Positions 35,389 to 44,121 of a stretch of 64,000 nt of DNA are shown here, piece by piece. Under the pieces are notes generated by a model that was not told where the DNA came from, did not search any database, and worked only from the letters and a program-made list of their open reading frames with translations. Both the position numbers and the translations under genes were made by a program. Source of the stretch: Nitrincola sp048264025 (GTDB lineage: Bacteria > Pseudomonadota > Gammaproteobacteria > Pseudomonadales > Balneatricaceae); contig NZ_JBLXDN010000001.1 of the NCBI RefSeq assembly GCF_048264025.1, positions 1 to 64,000 of the forward strand, in the 5' to 3' direction. Positions within the stretch are counted from its first letter, which is position 1. Every line of letters starts with the position of its first letter.

Positions 35389-35943
35389 TCAGCGCCCTGC
35401 CAAAGCGGGTTGAATTACATCCAGGTAAGGCCCGTCCGCCACCAAGTGGCGTGCTTCAAGCTGCATGCAGTAGAGCATAACCTTGGCAACATACTTACGT
35501 ACCATACGCGCCGAAACACCTAACTCATGCGCCACTTCCTGGTCGGTCATTTCACAACCTACAGCCATCACGAAAGCGCTGGCGGCTTTAGGGGGCAGGC
35601 TGTGCAGCAGTCGATCTATCTCCTGCAAGGCTTCCAGCACCATAACCTGTTGTTCTGCAGAGGGCACCAGGGTTTCTGGCTGATTCGCCATGGATTCCAG
35701 CCAAGCCTGTTCCAGGCTACGACGCCGCCAGAGATCTACACACATGCCACTGGCCATGCGGCGAAGGTAAGCACGTGTTTCTGCCGTAGAGCTAAAACCT
35801 CGAGAGGCCGGTCGAAGGATCAGACGAACAAAGATATCCTGTGTCAGATCAGCGGCATCGGCCGAATTACCCAGACGATGAAATAGCCATGTCTTTAGCC
35901 AGCCATGATGATCAGCATAGATATATTTCACTGCCTCATTCAC
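35389..35943 (-). CDS. FecI-type ECF sigma factor (hemophore cluster)
   Basis: An iron-type ECF sigma factor with region 2 (ADAADLTQDIFVRLILR, AYLRRMASGMCVDLWRRR) and region 4 (VAHELGVSARMVRKYV). The frame opens at a GTG at 35955, but a GTG at 35943 has AAGGTGA eight bases upstream and gives 184 residues; I prefer it. The protein carries about 20 extra residues after region 4. A strong Fur-box match lies 33 to 51 bases upstream. Confidence 0.9.
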   Translation of the reverse strand: MNEAVKYIYADHHGWLKTWLFHRLGNSADAADLTQDIFVRLILRPASRGFSSTAETRAYLRRMASGMCVDLWRRRSLEQAWLESMANQPETLVPSAEQQVMVLEALQEIDRLLHSLPPKAASAFVMAVGCEMTDQEVAHELGVSARMVRKYVAKVMLYCMQLEARHLVADGPYLDVIQPALAGR

Positions 35944-35975
35944 CGCTTTATTCACCTTAGATCACAAACCTTAAT

Positions 35976-35994
35976 GATAATATAAATCATTATT
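35976..35994 (-). promoter_or_regulatory. Strong candidate Fur box upstream of ECF sigma gene
   Basis: GATAATATAAATCATTATT (plus strand) matches the palindromic 19-base Fur consensus at 15 positions; only the centre and last base differ. It lies just upstream of the sigma factor start, so iron-replete Fur would block the whole hemophore signalling cascade. Confidence 0.7.
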
Positions 35995-36053
35995 GATAAG
36001 AATTATGGCGATTGTAAAGCCTGGTGCTGAGTTAAACAACACCCAGTACACAA

Positions 36054-36068
36054 CGAACTGACAGTTCG
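36054..36068. repeat. Perfect short palindrome CGAACTG-A-CAGTTCG
   Basis: Seven-base arms around a single A, in the non-coding gap between the divergent sigma gene (start 35943) and the end of the FecR gene at 36120. No T tract follows on either strand. It could be a protein-binding operator or chance; nothing else is visible in this gap. Confidence 0.4.
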
Positions 36069-36119
36069 GTTAGCAAGAATAAAAAGCAAACGGTGAGGTG
36101 CGTAGGTGGATCTGCGTAT

Positions 36120-37082
36120 CTAGACCGTGTTTCCCCTAGGCTCAATCAGAATGTAATAACGGCTGAGGTAGCGCGTGCTGACTGGCAGGATTTCAGTCAA
36201 CTGTTGCAGAATCCGGTCAGTATCCTGCAAGGAAAACACACCGCTGACCTGAAGGTTAGGCAACTGCTCAGAGATTCGGATCAAACCGTTACGGTAGCGG
36301 GAAACTTCGTCAATAAACTGAGACAAAGGCATGTCGGTAACGGCCAAGCGACGGCTCAACCAGTCTGGAGAAGTATCAACCAACACCTGCTGGGTGAGCC
36401 GACCAGTTTGATTAAAGTGCAGCTGTTGCCCAGCCGTCAGGTGCAGTGGCTGGGTGTGTTGCGCGGGTGCAATCACCAGCTCACCCTGGTACAAGGATAC
36501 GGCTGTAAACTGGTCATATTGGCGCAAGCTGAAATGGGCGGCTTCTGGATAAAGGCGTCCATCACGCTGGCTGATTCGCCAGGGAGCGGTATTCACCCGT
36601 GTCTCCATCCACAATTCACCCTGGTACAGATGCAGTTGCTGCACTTGGCCGGTGCTGTGAAGATCAACAGCCGTAGCGGTGTTCAGCACCAGTCGAGTAC
36701 CATCGGCCAGTTGTCGGTCTTGCCATTCACCTCGGTGAGTTTGCCAGTCGGCGCCCGTTAGCCCTGTTGGCAAATAGCTATCGGTTGCCAGCAGCCCCAT
36801 AGCCCCCAGTATACCCACCCCAGCAAGAAACCGCCGCCGCGGCAAGGACGACGCTGAGCTGCGATTTAAAATCTGATAGCCCGCAACGGGATCTGTGACT
36901 TGTTGAAAACAGGCTTGCAACCGCTGAGCTCGCCGCCAAGCCTCGGCATGTTCGGGCGATGCCTCATACCATTGGGTAAAAGCACGACGGTCTTGCTCGC
37001 TCACATCATCCGCCCAAAGACGTGCCATCCAGACACAAGCCTGATCGAGAGTCTGTTGATTAGGATGTATTTCAACGCTCAT
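36120..37082 (-). CDS. FecR-type protein without adjacent sigma gene
   Basis: A 320-residue FecR with DUF4880 region (about 10-55), the classic twin-arginine-like PRRRFLAG before a membrane helix (about 78-100), a FecR periplasmic domain (GTRLVLNTATAVDLHS) and a C-terminal STN-like end (VSGVFSLQDTDRILQQL). The upstream gene is a response regulator, not a sigma factor, and no receptor follows. Its partner may be the lone sigma factor at 28144 or the sigma of the hemophore cluster; the sequence does not decide. Confidence 0.88.
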   Translation of the reverse strand: MSVEIHPNQQTLDQACVWMARLWADDVSEQDRRAFTQWYEASPEHAEAWRRAQRLQACFQQVTDPVAGYQILNRSSASSLPRRRFLAGVGILGAMGLLATDSYLPTGLTGADWQTHRGEWQDRQLADGTRLVLNTATAVDLHSTGQVQQLHLYQGELWMETRVNTAPWRISQRDGRLYPEAAHFSLRQYDQFTAVSLYQGELVIAPAQHTQPLHLTAGQQLHFNQTGRLTQQVLVDTSPDWLSRRLAVTDMPLSQFIDEVSRYRNGLIRISEQLPNLQVSGVFSLQDTDRILQQLTEILPVSTRYLSRYYILIEPRGNTV

Positions 37083-37244
37083 ATTCTCGGAGCACCAAGG
37101 TTAGATGGTTTTATGGTGATATTTAACGCTTCTACCTAGTAACCGAGTCAGCAGGCAAAACCCTCAATCCTTATAAGATTATTTTTAAACAAGTCATTAA
37201 TCTCCTGCTCCGCGCCGCTATGCGCCCCAAGTCAGCTGATGGAT

Positions 37245-38201
37245 TTACAGCCGAAAGGGTAAGTGTGCTCTCAGGGTTTCTTTATCGATGGGTTTCACTA
37301 GGTAGTTAACTGCGCCCAGCATGATACAGTCCAGCACCACCTCTTTCTCATGATGGCCACTCACCATGATCACCGGTATAGCTTCAAGTGTCGGCTCATT
37401 TTTCAATTGGCGCAGTGTTTCAATACCACTCATGTCCGGCATAAACACATCCAGCAAAATGATATCGGGGTGCACTTGGTTTAACTGCTCCAGTGCATCC
37501 ATTCCGGTAGTCGCTTGATGCACGATATAGCCTTCATTCTCAAGCATCTTTTTCAACAGCAGGCACTGGAATTCGTCATCATCAATCACCATCGCCACCA
37601 AGGGATTATGCGCGGCTACTTTCTGCTGTGTAAGCACCGCCTGATTGAGCTTTTTTAAAGCGGATTCAATCAAATTATTGAGTTCAGATTTCTTGGTTTT
37701 TTGTTCCGCCAACATCTGTTCAACCAGTTGGGTTATCGCCTTAATGCTGTATTTTTTAGTTTCGAGCTCGTATCTTTGCTGCTGAATATCAGCATTGTAA
37801 CCCAGGTCGTCCAGTGCCTGATGGACTGACATGATCAAGCGATACGGGTCATAACTGAGTGGCCAGAACACCACATAATCATAAAAAAAGCGTTGTTTGC
37901 TGAGTTGGTAGGCCTGCTCGACACTGGCTTTATTACAGAGTGTCACCGTATGGAACGGCGTCGCTCTTTGTTTATGGCAAACCTCTATCAAGGTCTTGCG
38001 TAAATGAATAGTACTGTCCAACGACTGGTAGGCCAGTAGTATCACATCAGCCTCACTGCGCAGAAACATCTGTGCTATGGCAACAGCTTGATAGTGAACA
38101 CAGCGTTGTACAGTTGTGAATTCAGTCTCCAGCTGTTCAATCACTGTGTCAGCAATAACCTCACTATCAGACGCTACGAATATAATGGATCGACTACTCA
38201 T
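37245..38201 (-). CDS. Response regulator with degenerate N-terminal receiver
   Basis: A 318-residue cytoplasmic protein. The C-terminal 125 residues form a complete receiver: VIDDDEF acidic pocket, phospho-acceptor in LLDVFMPD, VSG and the VKP lysine. The N-terminal part (about 1-135, IIFVASDSEVIADTVIEQL) looks like a second receiver-type fold without an acceptor Asp, joined by a Lys/Gln-rich helical linker. There is no output domain or adjacent kinase, so it may act by protein contact. Start taken at ATG 38201 (AGAGAAG upstream); the frame is open to 38249. Confidence 0.82.
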   Translation of the reverse strand: MSSRSIIFVASDSEVIADTVIEQLETEFTTVQRCVHYQAVAIAQMFLRSEADVILLAYQSLDSTIHLRKTLIEVCHKQRATPFHTVTLCNKASVEQAYQLSKQRFFYDYVVFWPLSYDPYRLIMSVHQALDDLGYNADIQQQRYELETKKYSIKAITQLVEQMLAEQKTKKSELNNLIESALKKLNQAVLTQQKVAAHNPLVAMVIDDDEFQCLLLKKMLENEGYIVHQATTGMDALEQLNQVHPDIILLDVFMPDMSGIETLRQLKNEPTLEAIPVIMVSGHHEKEVVLDCIMLGAVNYLVKPIDKETLRAHLPFRL

Positions 38202-38337
38202 GGCGTCGACTTCTCTGAGCCGTTGGTAGACAGCAGGCTGACAGGACAAACCTCATCCATTCATTGATCATGCCAATTCTCACTTTTAACACCTGTTAAA
38301 AATCAGCTTAGCAGTCCACAGGGATTTAATACATCAG

Positions 38338-38368
38338 AGAAAAACAAACCCACGCAGAGGTGGGTTTG
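38338..38368 (-). terminator. Rho-independent terminator after phoX
   Basis: Minus strand: CAAACCCAC, six-base loop, GTGGGTTTG, then TTTTT. A perfect nine-pair stem 29 bases after the PhoX stop codon. Confidence 0.9.
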
Positions 38369-38396
38369 TGTGGGTTGCTGGATTTTGGCTTGTAGA

Positions 38397-40427
38397 TCAG
38401 GCGCCGATCACACCACCATCTTCACGGCTAATCACTATGGTTGCGGAACGTGGGTAAGCAGCACCATCGTGCGGCCAGTGACTGACCAACTGACCGGCGG
38501 CAAAGTCTTCCGGTGAGGTGGTCGCACCTGGGTGCTGTACGTTGACGAACATGGTTTTCTGATCTGGGGTAGTGACCACGCCAGTGATCTCCTGACCAAT
38601 TGGCCCCACCAGGAAGCGGCGGATCACATTATTCTCAGGATCAGCAGCCAGCATCTGGTTATTACCAAACTGTTCCCAAGGACCGGTGTTGACGATGCTT
38701 TCACTCATATCTGTCTGAATCCATAGACGCGAGTCAGCATCAAACCATAGGCCATCCGGGCTGTTGAACATGCTGCCACCATCCAGTGGCTGTCCTGCAA
38801 GTTCCGAGTCAGACTCAGGTCCGGCCAATACAAACAGATTCCATTCAAACTGAATGGCACTGACCTGATCATTCTGCTCGCGCCAGCGCACGATCTGTCC
38901 CCAGTTGTTTTCAACACGCGGATTAGCCGCATCCGTTTCTGTACGGCGACTGTTATTGGTCAGGGTAAAATAGACTTCACCTGTTTTCCGATCAACCGCG
39001 CCCCATTCCGGACGGTCCATTTTGGTTGCACCCAGAGTATCCGCTGCAAATCGAGTGTTCACCAGCACATCAGCTTGAGAGTTGAAGCCATTTTCCGGCG
39101 TCAAAGGCCCCATACCGAACACCAGTGGTAACCAGTCACCTGAACCATCTTCATTGAAACGCGCCACATACAGGGTACCGTTGTCCAGCAAATGACCACC
39201 CGCTGTTGCCTTGTGATAAGGCTGTGCACTGACATATTTGTAAATATATTCAAAACGGGCATCATCACCTGAGTAACAGACGATCGGCTGACCTTCAACA
39301 GCAGGCTGAAAAACTATCCCCTCATGTGCGAAGCGGCCTAACTGCGTGCGTTTGACCGGTGTGGCTTCCGGATTGAATGGATCGATTTCGACCACCCAGC
39401 CGAATCCATTGACTTCATTACGATAGTCTTCGGTGGCTGATGCGCCCGTCGGGGTGACATTATAACGAATGAACTCATCGGCACCGGTATCGGCCAGCTC
39501 CCAGCCATAGCGACCTGAACCTTCTTTAGCCACACCATAACGACTTTGTTCACGTGGCTGTTCAGCATGGTTAATAAAATAACCGGCCCAGTTCTCTTCA
39601 GCTGCCAAGTAGGTGTTCCAGGGCGTCACGCCGTGGGCACAGTTGTTCAGTGTACCGCGAGTGCGCGTACCTTCGGGACTAAAACGGGTTTTAACAAAAT
39701 CAGTACCCCGTACTGGTCCACTGATCTCCATTTCGGTCAGACCGTGGATACGGCGATTGCGGACATCCGCTTCCATGGCCCACTGCCCATCGGCCTGCTT
39801 TTTCATGCGCACGACACTGACACCATGGCCATGGATTTCCTTGAGAACTTCATCTGCATCACGCTGACCATCGGCTTTTACCGGAACAGCTGAGCGAGAC
39901 AGGGCCTGGCCTTTAGCCGAGGCATGCATAAAGCGAGGCTCAACATATTCATGGTTCATCACCAGCAACCCATCCTCTGAGCTACCCTGATAAGGATCCT
40001 GTCCTTCAATCGGGAAGAAGTGCATACCATCATGATGGCTGCCCATCTGATGAGCCTGATCCAGGCCGGAGTTCGTCATGGGGTCAAAGGCAGGCAGATT
40101 ACCCGAGATAGGTTGACCCCAAGGTAGTATGACCTGATGCTTATAGCCCTTGGGTAAGCTGACACCATCCGTGGCAGCGACAGAAATCGCTTCAAAACCG
40201 ATCAAAGGCGTATGACGACTGCTAGTCCCGGCTGAAGCCAGTGCAGAATAGCTGCTGGTAGCAAAAAAGCCCATCATGGCCGTACCAATACTGCCTTTCA
40301 TCATGGAGCGACGTGATAGACGTTTTTCAAATATCTGTTGGAATGAAGGGTTATCGGAATGATTACTGAGAGGCTCATCACCCTCATGGTTATCAATCAT
40401 GCCTTGTGGGGGTTGCTGGATTGTCAT
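38397..40427 (-). CDS. phoX: PhoX-family alkaline phosphatase (DUF839), Tat-exported
   Basis: PhoX releases phosphate from organic phosphoesters in the periplasm, using calcium and iron, and is common in marine bacteria. The 676-residue precursor has a long n-region and the twin-arginine signal LSRRSMMKGSIGTAMM (about 37-52) before a hydrophobic stretch ending ASA. The body shows DUF839 features such as NCAHGVTPWNTYLAAEENW-like (residues ahead of 300) and PDGLWFDADSRLWIQTD. A GGAG lies before the ATG. A candidate Pho box lies upstream and a strong terminator downstream. Confidence 0.92.
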   Translation of the reverse strand: MTIQQPPQGMIDNHEGDEPLSNHSDNPSFQQIFEKRLSRRSMMKGSIGTAMMGFFATSSYSALASAGTSSRHTPLIGFEAISVAATDGVSLPKGYKHQVILPWGQPISGNLPAFDPMTNSGLDQAHQMGSHHDGMHFFPIEGQDPYQGSSEDGLLVMNHEYVEPRFMHASAKGQALSRSAVPVKADGQRDADEVLKEIHGHGVSVVRMKKQADGQWAMEADVRNRRIHGLTEMEISGPVRGTDFVKTRFSPEGTRTRGTLNNCAHGVTPWNTYLAAEENWAGYFINHAEQPREQSRYGVAKEGSGRYGWELADTGADEFIRYNVTPTGASATEDYRNEVNGFGWVVEIDPFNPEATPVKRTQLGRFAHEGIVFQPAVEGQPIVCYSGDDARFEYIYKYVSAQPYHKATAGGHLLDNGTLYVARFNEDGSGDWLPLVFGMGPLTPENGFNSQADVLVNTRFAADTLGATKMDRPEWGAVDRKTGEVYFTLTNNSRRTETDAANPRVENNWGQIVRWREQNDQVSAIQFEWNLFVLAGPESDSELAGQPLDGGSMFNSPDGLWFDADSRLWIQTDMSESIVNTGPWEQFGNNQMLAADPENNVIRRFLVGPIGQEITGVVTTPDQKTMFVNVQHPGATTSPEDFAAGQLVSHWPHDGAAYPRSATIVISREDGGVIGA

Positions 40428-40498
40428 GAAAATTCTCCGTGATTTATTGACAGTTCAGCAACTCTAAAGCGCTAGTGTTTCAGTATTTTAACCATCCG

Positions 40499-40516
40499 GT
40501 GACGCCTTCATTACAG
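40499..40516 (-). promoter_or_regulatory. Candidate Pho box upstream of phoX
   Basis: Minus strand CTGTAAT-GAAG-GCGTCAC matches 11 of the 14 conserved positions of the PhoB direct repeat CTGTCAT-N4-CTGTCAY. It is about 72 bases upstream of the PhoX ATG, where phosphate limitation could activate expression. Confidence 0.55.
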
Positions 40517-40537
40517 TTTTAATAACCCGCTACAGCC

Positions 40538-41203
40538 TCACTTCAACTGTAACACTGGCCATCCGCGTGCTTTGGCAACCACAGCCAAGTGCTCGTTAGG
40601 ATTAACCACAACCGGCGTATCGGCTACATCCAACAGCGGTATATCATTGTGTGAATCCGAGTAGAAGGCTACCGGCCAATCACTCAACTCCATCTGTTCA
40701 GCGTAGCGGCGACAATGGTGTACCTTGCCCTCTTGATAGCTCATAGGTAACAGGGCGCGACCAGTAAAGCAGTTATCCTGCAGCTCAGGGTCTATGCCGA
40801 TGACGCCATCAAAACCCAGCGCTTGCGCCACAGGTTCCACCAGAAATATTTCACTGGCAGAAATCATCAGCAAATGATGTCCAGCGGTACGCAACTGACT
40901 AATCAGACTCAGGCCATCCTCGTACAAGCGCTGCAGTAACTGCTCCCGAACGAAAGTTTCTGCAATTTTGGCAACCTCCGCATAGTGACGTGCTTTCAAG
41001 GGTGCCAGATTAAGCGCCAAATAGGCCTCCATATCCAAATTTCCGGTGGCATAGGTGTCCATCAGCACGCGATGCTTGGCTTGAAAGCTATCAATATCAT
41101 TAATCCAACCCAGGCGTGCCATCTCACCAGCCCAAAGCTCAGAGCTGTCGCCCGCCAGTAGAGTGTGATCAAGATCAAAAACAACCAAATGGGGTACGTT
41201 CAT
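40538..41203 (-). CDS. HAD-family phosphatase, SerB-like (HAD-IB)
   Basis: A 221-residue HAD-superfamily hydrolase: motif I DLDHTLLAGDSS, motif II MISASE, a conserved Lys, and motif III YSDSHNDIPLL. The helical cap inserted after motif I fits the HAD-IB group with phosphoserine phosphatase-like proteins. It begins nine bases after the EamA transporter gene, so it is the last gene of the phosphonate operon and may dephosphorylate an intermediate or simply scavenge phosphate; substrate unknown. Confidence 0.85.
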   Translation of the reverse strand: MNVPHLVVFDLDHTLLAGDSSELWAGEMARLGWINDIDSFQAKHRVLMDTYATGNLDMEAYLALNLAPLKARHYAEVAKIAETFVREQLLQRLYEDGLSLISQLRTAGHHLLMISASEIFLVEPVAQALGFDGVIGIDPELQDNCFTGRALLPMSYQEGKVHHCRRYAEQMELSDWPVAFYSDSHNDIPLLDVADTPVVVNPNEHLAVVAKARGWPVLQLK

Positions 41204-41212
41204 TAGTATTTC

Positions 41213-42109
41213 TCAATTCAGTGCAACCAGAACCAGTCCGGTCATCATTAGTGCCAGGGACAGCCAGCGAAAACCAGACAGGGTTTCTTTAAGCCAAAAC
41301 ACGCCGAGCAAAGCCCCCAGCGGAATAGAGGCCTGCCGCAAAGCCACCAGATAACTGACATCTTCGGTATAGGCCATGGCAATCAATACCAATCCGTAGG
41401 TACTGAGCACCATCAGACCGGCAAGCACCCAAATACGGGTCGGCCCTTGCAACAATAGTCGAGCAGCAGCACGCTCACGTGGCATCAGCGCCACAACCGG
41501 AAACATCCACAGCACGGCCATCCAGGCCTGTAACACCATGAACTGCAAACCGGCCAATGTGGCACTCAAGCCGTCAGCCAACATCAAATCGATGGCGGCC
41601 TTATCAATCAGTGAGTAACCCACCGTTCCTACCGCCGCCATCAGCATAAACCCCAGTGCTGGCGTCAGATACAGAGACCAACTGAAAGCACTGGGACGTA
41701 CTAAGGGCAACATAAAACCAGCCAGTGCGATCAGTAGCATTCCGCCGACATCTCGCAGGCTAAGTGACAGCTGTTGCCAGATGATAAAGCTGACACAGGG
41801 CACCAGCAGCACAGGCAAAGCCCGCGCCAGCGGATAGAGCACACTGATCTCACCGCGCGCATAAGCCCAGGCTAATCCGGCCATATACACCGCCTGAAAA
41901 CCACCGGAGAGCAGCAGCAACCACCAGAAATCAGCGCCCAGTCCAATCCAGCCATGGCCAACCAATAATAAGGGTGCAAACAGTACCGCGCCCCCGAGCA
42001 TCGCCAACGAAAAAAAAGCCAACGAGGGCACCTGTTTCTTGCCCAGCAAATTCCAGCCCGCATGCATACACGCGGAGATCAACACCAATACCAGTGCCAG
42101 GTTACTCAA
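41213..42109 (-). CDS. EamA/DMT-family transporter
   Basis: A 298-residue inner-membrane protein with about ten hydrophobic helices in two EamA repeats, the drug/metabolite transporter layout. It probably starts at a TTG (42109) that overlaps the phnX stop as TTGA, so translation is coupled to phnX. Its place inside an aminoethylphosphonate operon suggests movement of a phosphonate, its breakdown product or an amino acid such as alanine; this is inference from position. Confidence 0.82.
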   Translation of the reverse strand: MSNLALVLVLISACMHAGWNLLGKKQVPSLAFFSLAMLGGAVLFAPLLLVGHGWIGLGADFWWLLLLSGGFQAVYMAGLAWAYARGEISVLYPLARALPVLLVPCVSFIIWQQLSLSLRDVGGMLLIALAGFMLPLVRPSAFSWSLYLTPALGFMLMAAVGTVGYSLIDKAAIDLMLADGLSATLAGLQFMVLQAWMAVLWMFPVVALMPRERAAARLLLQGPTRIWVLAGLMVLSTYGLVLIAMAYTEDVSYLVALRQASIPLGALLGVFWLKETLSGFRWLSLALMMTGLVLVALN

Positions 42110-42933
42110 GGCTGTTCAGCACCCGCTAGCCGAAAACCTATTTCTTCCAACACCTCGGGAAGCTCGGCCACAGAGTCGATAATATAATGAGCTCCTGAGC
42201 GACTCAGCGCCTGGTGGGCGGCCAGACTCTGCTGTTGCTGCTGGCTATCTGACAGCGCCAGCCAATCAGCCTGAGACAGGCCGGTCTGATTACCTGAAAC
42301 AGCAACGGCAACCGTCCACATGCCGGCATTCAAGCCTTCTTCAATACCCACTGCGGTATCATCCACTTTGACACAGGCCTGTACACAACTGACAGACAGA
42401 TCCCGAGCATTCTGCAGTGCCATCCAGGGGAAGGGGCGCCCTGCAGGTACATCGGTCGCACACACCACTGATAGCGGCTTAAACCCTTGCTCGGCCAGTG
42501 CTGGCAGTAACTCGGCAATCATCTCGCGGCTATAACCGGTATTCACACCGATATTGATGCCCTGTTCATCACAATAGCCAAGCAGGTCGTCCATACCCGG
42601 TATCAAGCGATTGTTCTGAGCAATACTAGCCTGTTGGTAAACCACAAACGCGTTATACAGGCGGTCCACTTCGGCCGAGTCGGTCGGCTGCTGTTTAACA
42701 GCTAACCAGGCTTCAGCAATGCGTGGCATCGCCAGCAGAGCTTCAATATGCTCACGCTTTTCCTTGCCCATGGGCGCACGAGCTTCTGCCTGGGTAATTG
42801 CCACCCCTTCAGCGTTAAACAGGCTCTGGAAAGCCTGTATCGGTGCCAGGGAGCCAAAGTCTACGCAGGTGCCAGCCAGATCCATAATCACTGCCTGAAC
42901 CTGTCCACAATAACGGCGCTGATAACTAAACAT
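42106..42933 (-). CDS. phnX: Phosphonoacetaldehyde hydrolase PhnX
   Basis: PhnX cleaves the C-P bond of phosphonoacetaldehyde to acetaldehyde and phosphate. The 275 residues show the HAD nucleophile motif MDLAGTCVDFGS, the PMGKEKREHI segment with the Schiff-base lysine, the TGYSREM motif II region and VKVDDTAVGIEEG at the metal site. AAGGAG lies seven bases before the ATG. It follows phnW by nine bases, giving the complete two-step pathway from 2-aminoethylphosphonate. Confidence 0.95.
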   Translation of the reverse strand: MFSYQRRYCGQVQAVIMDLAGTCVDFGSLAPIQAFQSLFNAEGVAITQAEARAPMGKEKREHIEALLAMPRIAEAWLAVKQQPTDSAEVDRLYNAFVVYQQASIAQNNRLIPGMDDLLGYCDEQGINIGVNTGYSREMIAELLPALAEQGFKPLSVVCATDVPAGRPFPWMALQNARDLSVSCVQACVKVDDTAVGIEEGLNAGMWTVAVAVSGNQTGLSQADWLALSDSQQQQQSLAAHQALSRSGAHYIIDSVAELPEVLEEIGFRLAGAEQP

Positions 42934-42942
42934 GTTTTCTCC

Positions 42943-44082
42943 TTACAGGGATATAGCCCGAGGGGGTTGAAGCGTCGTCAGTCCAAGGGCACTGCAACTC
43001 TCCGCTACAGCCCCAAGAACAGCATCGATCTGCGGGTCAAAAAGCTGGCCAATACAACCCAGCCTGAAGCTTTCGACCTGGGTCAATTTACCCGGATAGA
43101 TCAAGAAACCACGCGCCTTCATCTGCTGATAAAAAGGCATAAAGTTGAACGCCGGATCATCTGGAGACAAGAAGGTAATAATAATCGGTGAAATCCAGGC
43201 ATCTTCCAGCAGCGTCTGGAACCCCAGTGCGCGCATACCCGCTACCAGCCGATCACGATTGCGGCTGTAACGTTGCAAACGCGCTGGCTGACCACCTTCT
43301 AACTGGTACTCCTGCAGCGCCTGATGAAAGGCCGCGACTACATGAGTAGGTGGTGTAAAACGCCACTGACCGGTTTTTTGCATATAGCGCCATTGGTCAT
43401 AGAGGTCCAGCGACAAGGATGCTGACTGGCCTTCACACGACTGCAATGCCGTTTCAAGGATCAGTGCGAAACCGAATCCTGGCACCCCTTCTATACACTT
43501 ATTGGCTGACGAGACCAGCGCAACAAAGGGTAGCTCGGTGGCATCCACCGCAATGGCTCCAAAAGCGCTCATGGAATCGATAATCAACTCTCGCCCTTGT
43601 GCGGCTACCGCCTTGGCGATAGCTTCCACGGGATTGAGAATGCCCGAGCTGGTTTCACAGTGAATCACCACCACATGGGTGATCAACGGGTCCTGGCGCA
43701 GCAGCTCGTCCACCTCTTGAGCCAGTGGTGGCTGGTAATCGCCCTTATCCAGGGTCACGTAGGATTTTCCCATACGCTTAAGCATGCTGGCGGCACGTTG
43801 GCCGTAGGCACCATTCATCAGTACCAGTGTCTTGCTATCCTTACCCAACAACGTGGCGAATACCGCTTCGACCACATAGGTACCACTCCCCTGCAGCGGG
43901 ACACACACATGAGTTTGCTGGGCATTAGCCAACGTCAGCAAATATTGACAGATGCCCGCGGTGATCTGGTTGAAATCACCATCCCAGGAACCCCAGTCCC
44001 GCAGCATGGCTTGTTTTACACTCAGGCTGGTCGTCAGTGGACCGGGTGTCAGCAGATAGGGTTCGTTGTGCATGATCGGCAC
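42943..44082 (-). CDS. phnW: 2-aminoethylphosphonate:pyruvate aminotransferase PhnW
   Basis: PhnW transfers the amino group of 2-aminoethylphosphonate to pyruvate, giving phosphonoacetaldehyde and alanine. The class V aminotransferase of about 379 residues begins EPYLLTPGPLTTS and carries the PLP lysine in SSANKCIEGVPGFG. The start is uncertain: GTG at 44082 gives the full frame but has AAGGA very close, while ATG at 44073 leaves that site 12 bases away. phnX follows at nine bases. Confidence 0.96.
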   Translation of the reverse strand: MPIMHNEPYLLTPGPLTTSLSVKQAMLRDWGSWDGDFNQITAGICQYLLTLANAQQTHVCVPLQGSGTYVVEAVFATLLGKDSKTLVLMNGAYGQRAASMLKRMGKSYVTLDKGDYQPPLAQEVDELLRQDPLITHVVVIHCETSSGILNPVEAIAKAVAAQGRELIIDSMSAFGAIAVDATELPFVALVSSANKCIEGVPGFGFALILETALQSCEGQSASLSLDLYDQWRYMQKTGQWRFTPPTHVVAAFHQALQEYQLEGGQPARLQRYSRNRDRLVAGMRALGFQTLLEDAWISPIIITFLSPDDPAFNFMPFYQQMKARGFLIYPGKLTQVESFRLGCIGQLFDPQIDAVLGAVAESCSALGLTTLQPPRAISL

Positions 44083-44121
44083 TATTCCTTCATGGTTCTA
44101 TGTAGAGTGGTCTTAGAGGGA

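Noticed and set aside
36093..36761. 222-residue open frame on the plus strand over the FecR gene at 36120
   Set aside because: Antisense to a well-supported FecR; no signal, domain or ribosome binding site.
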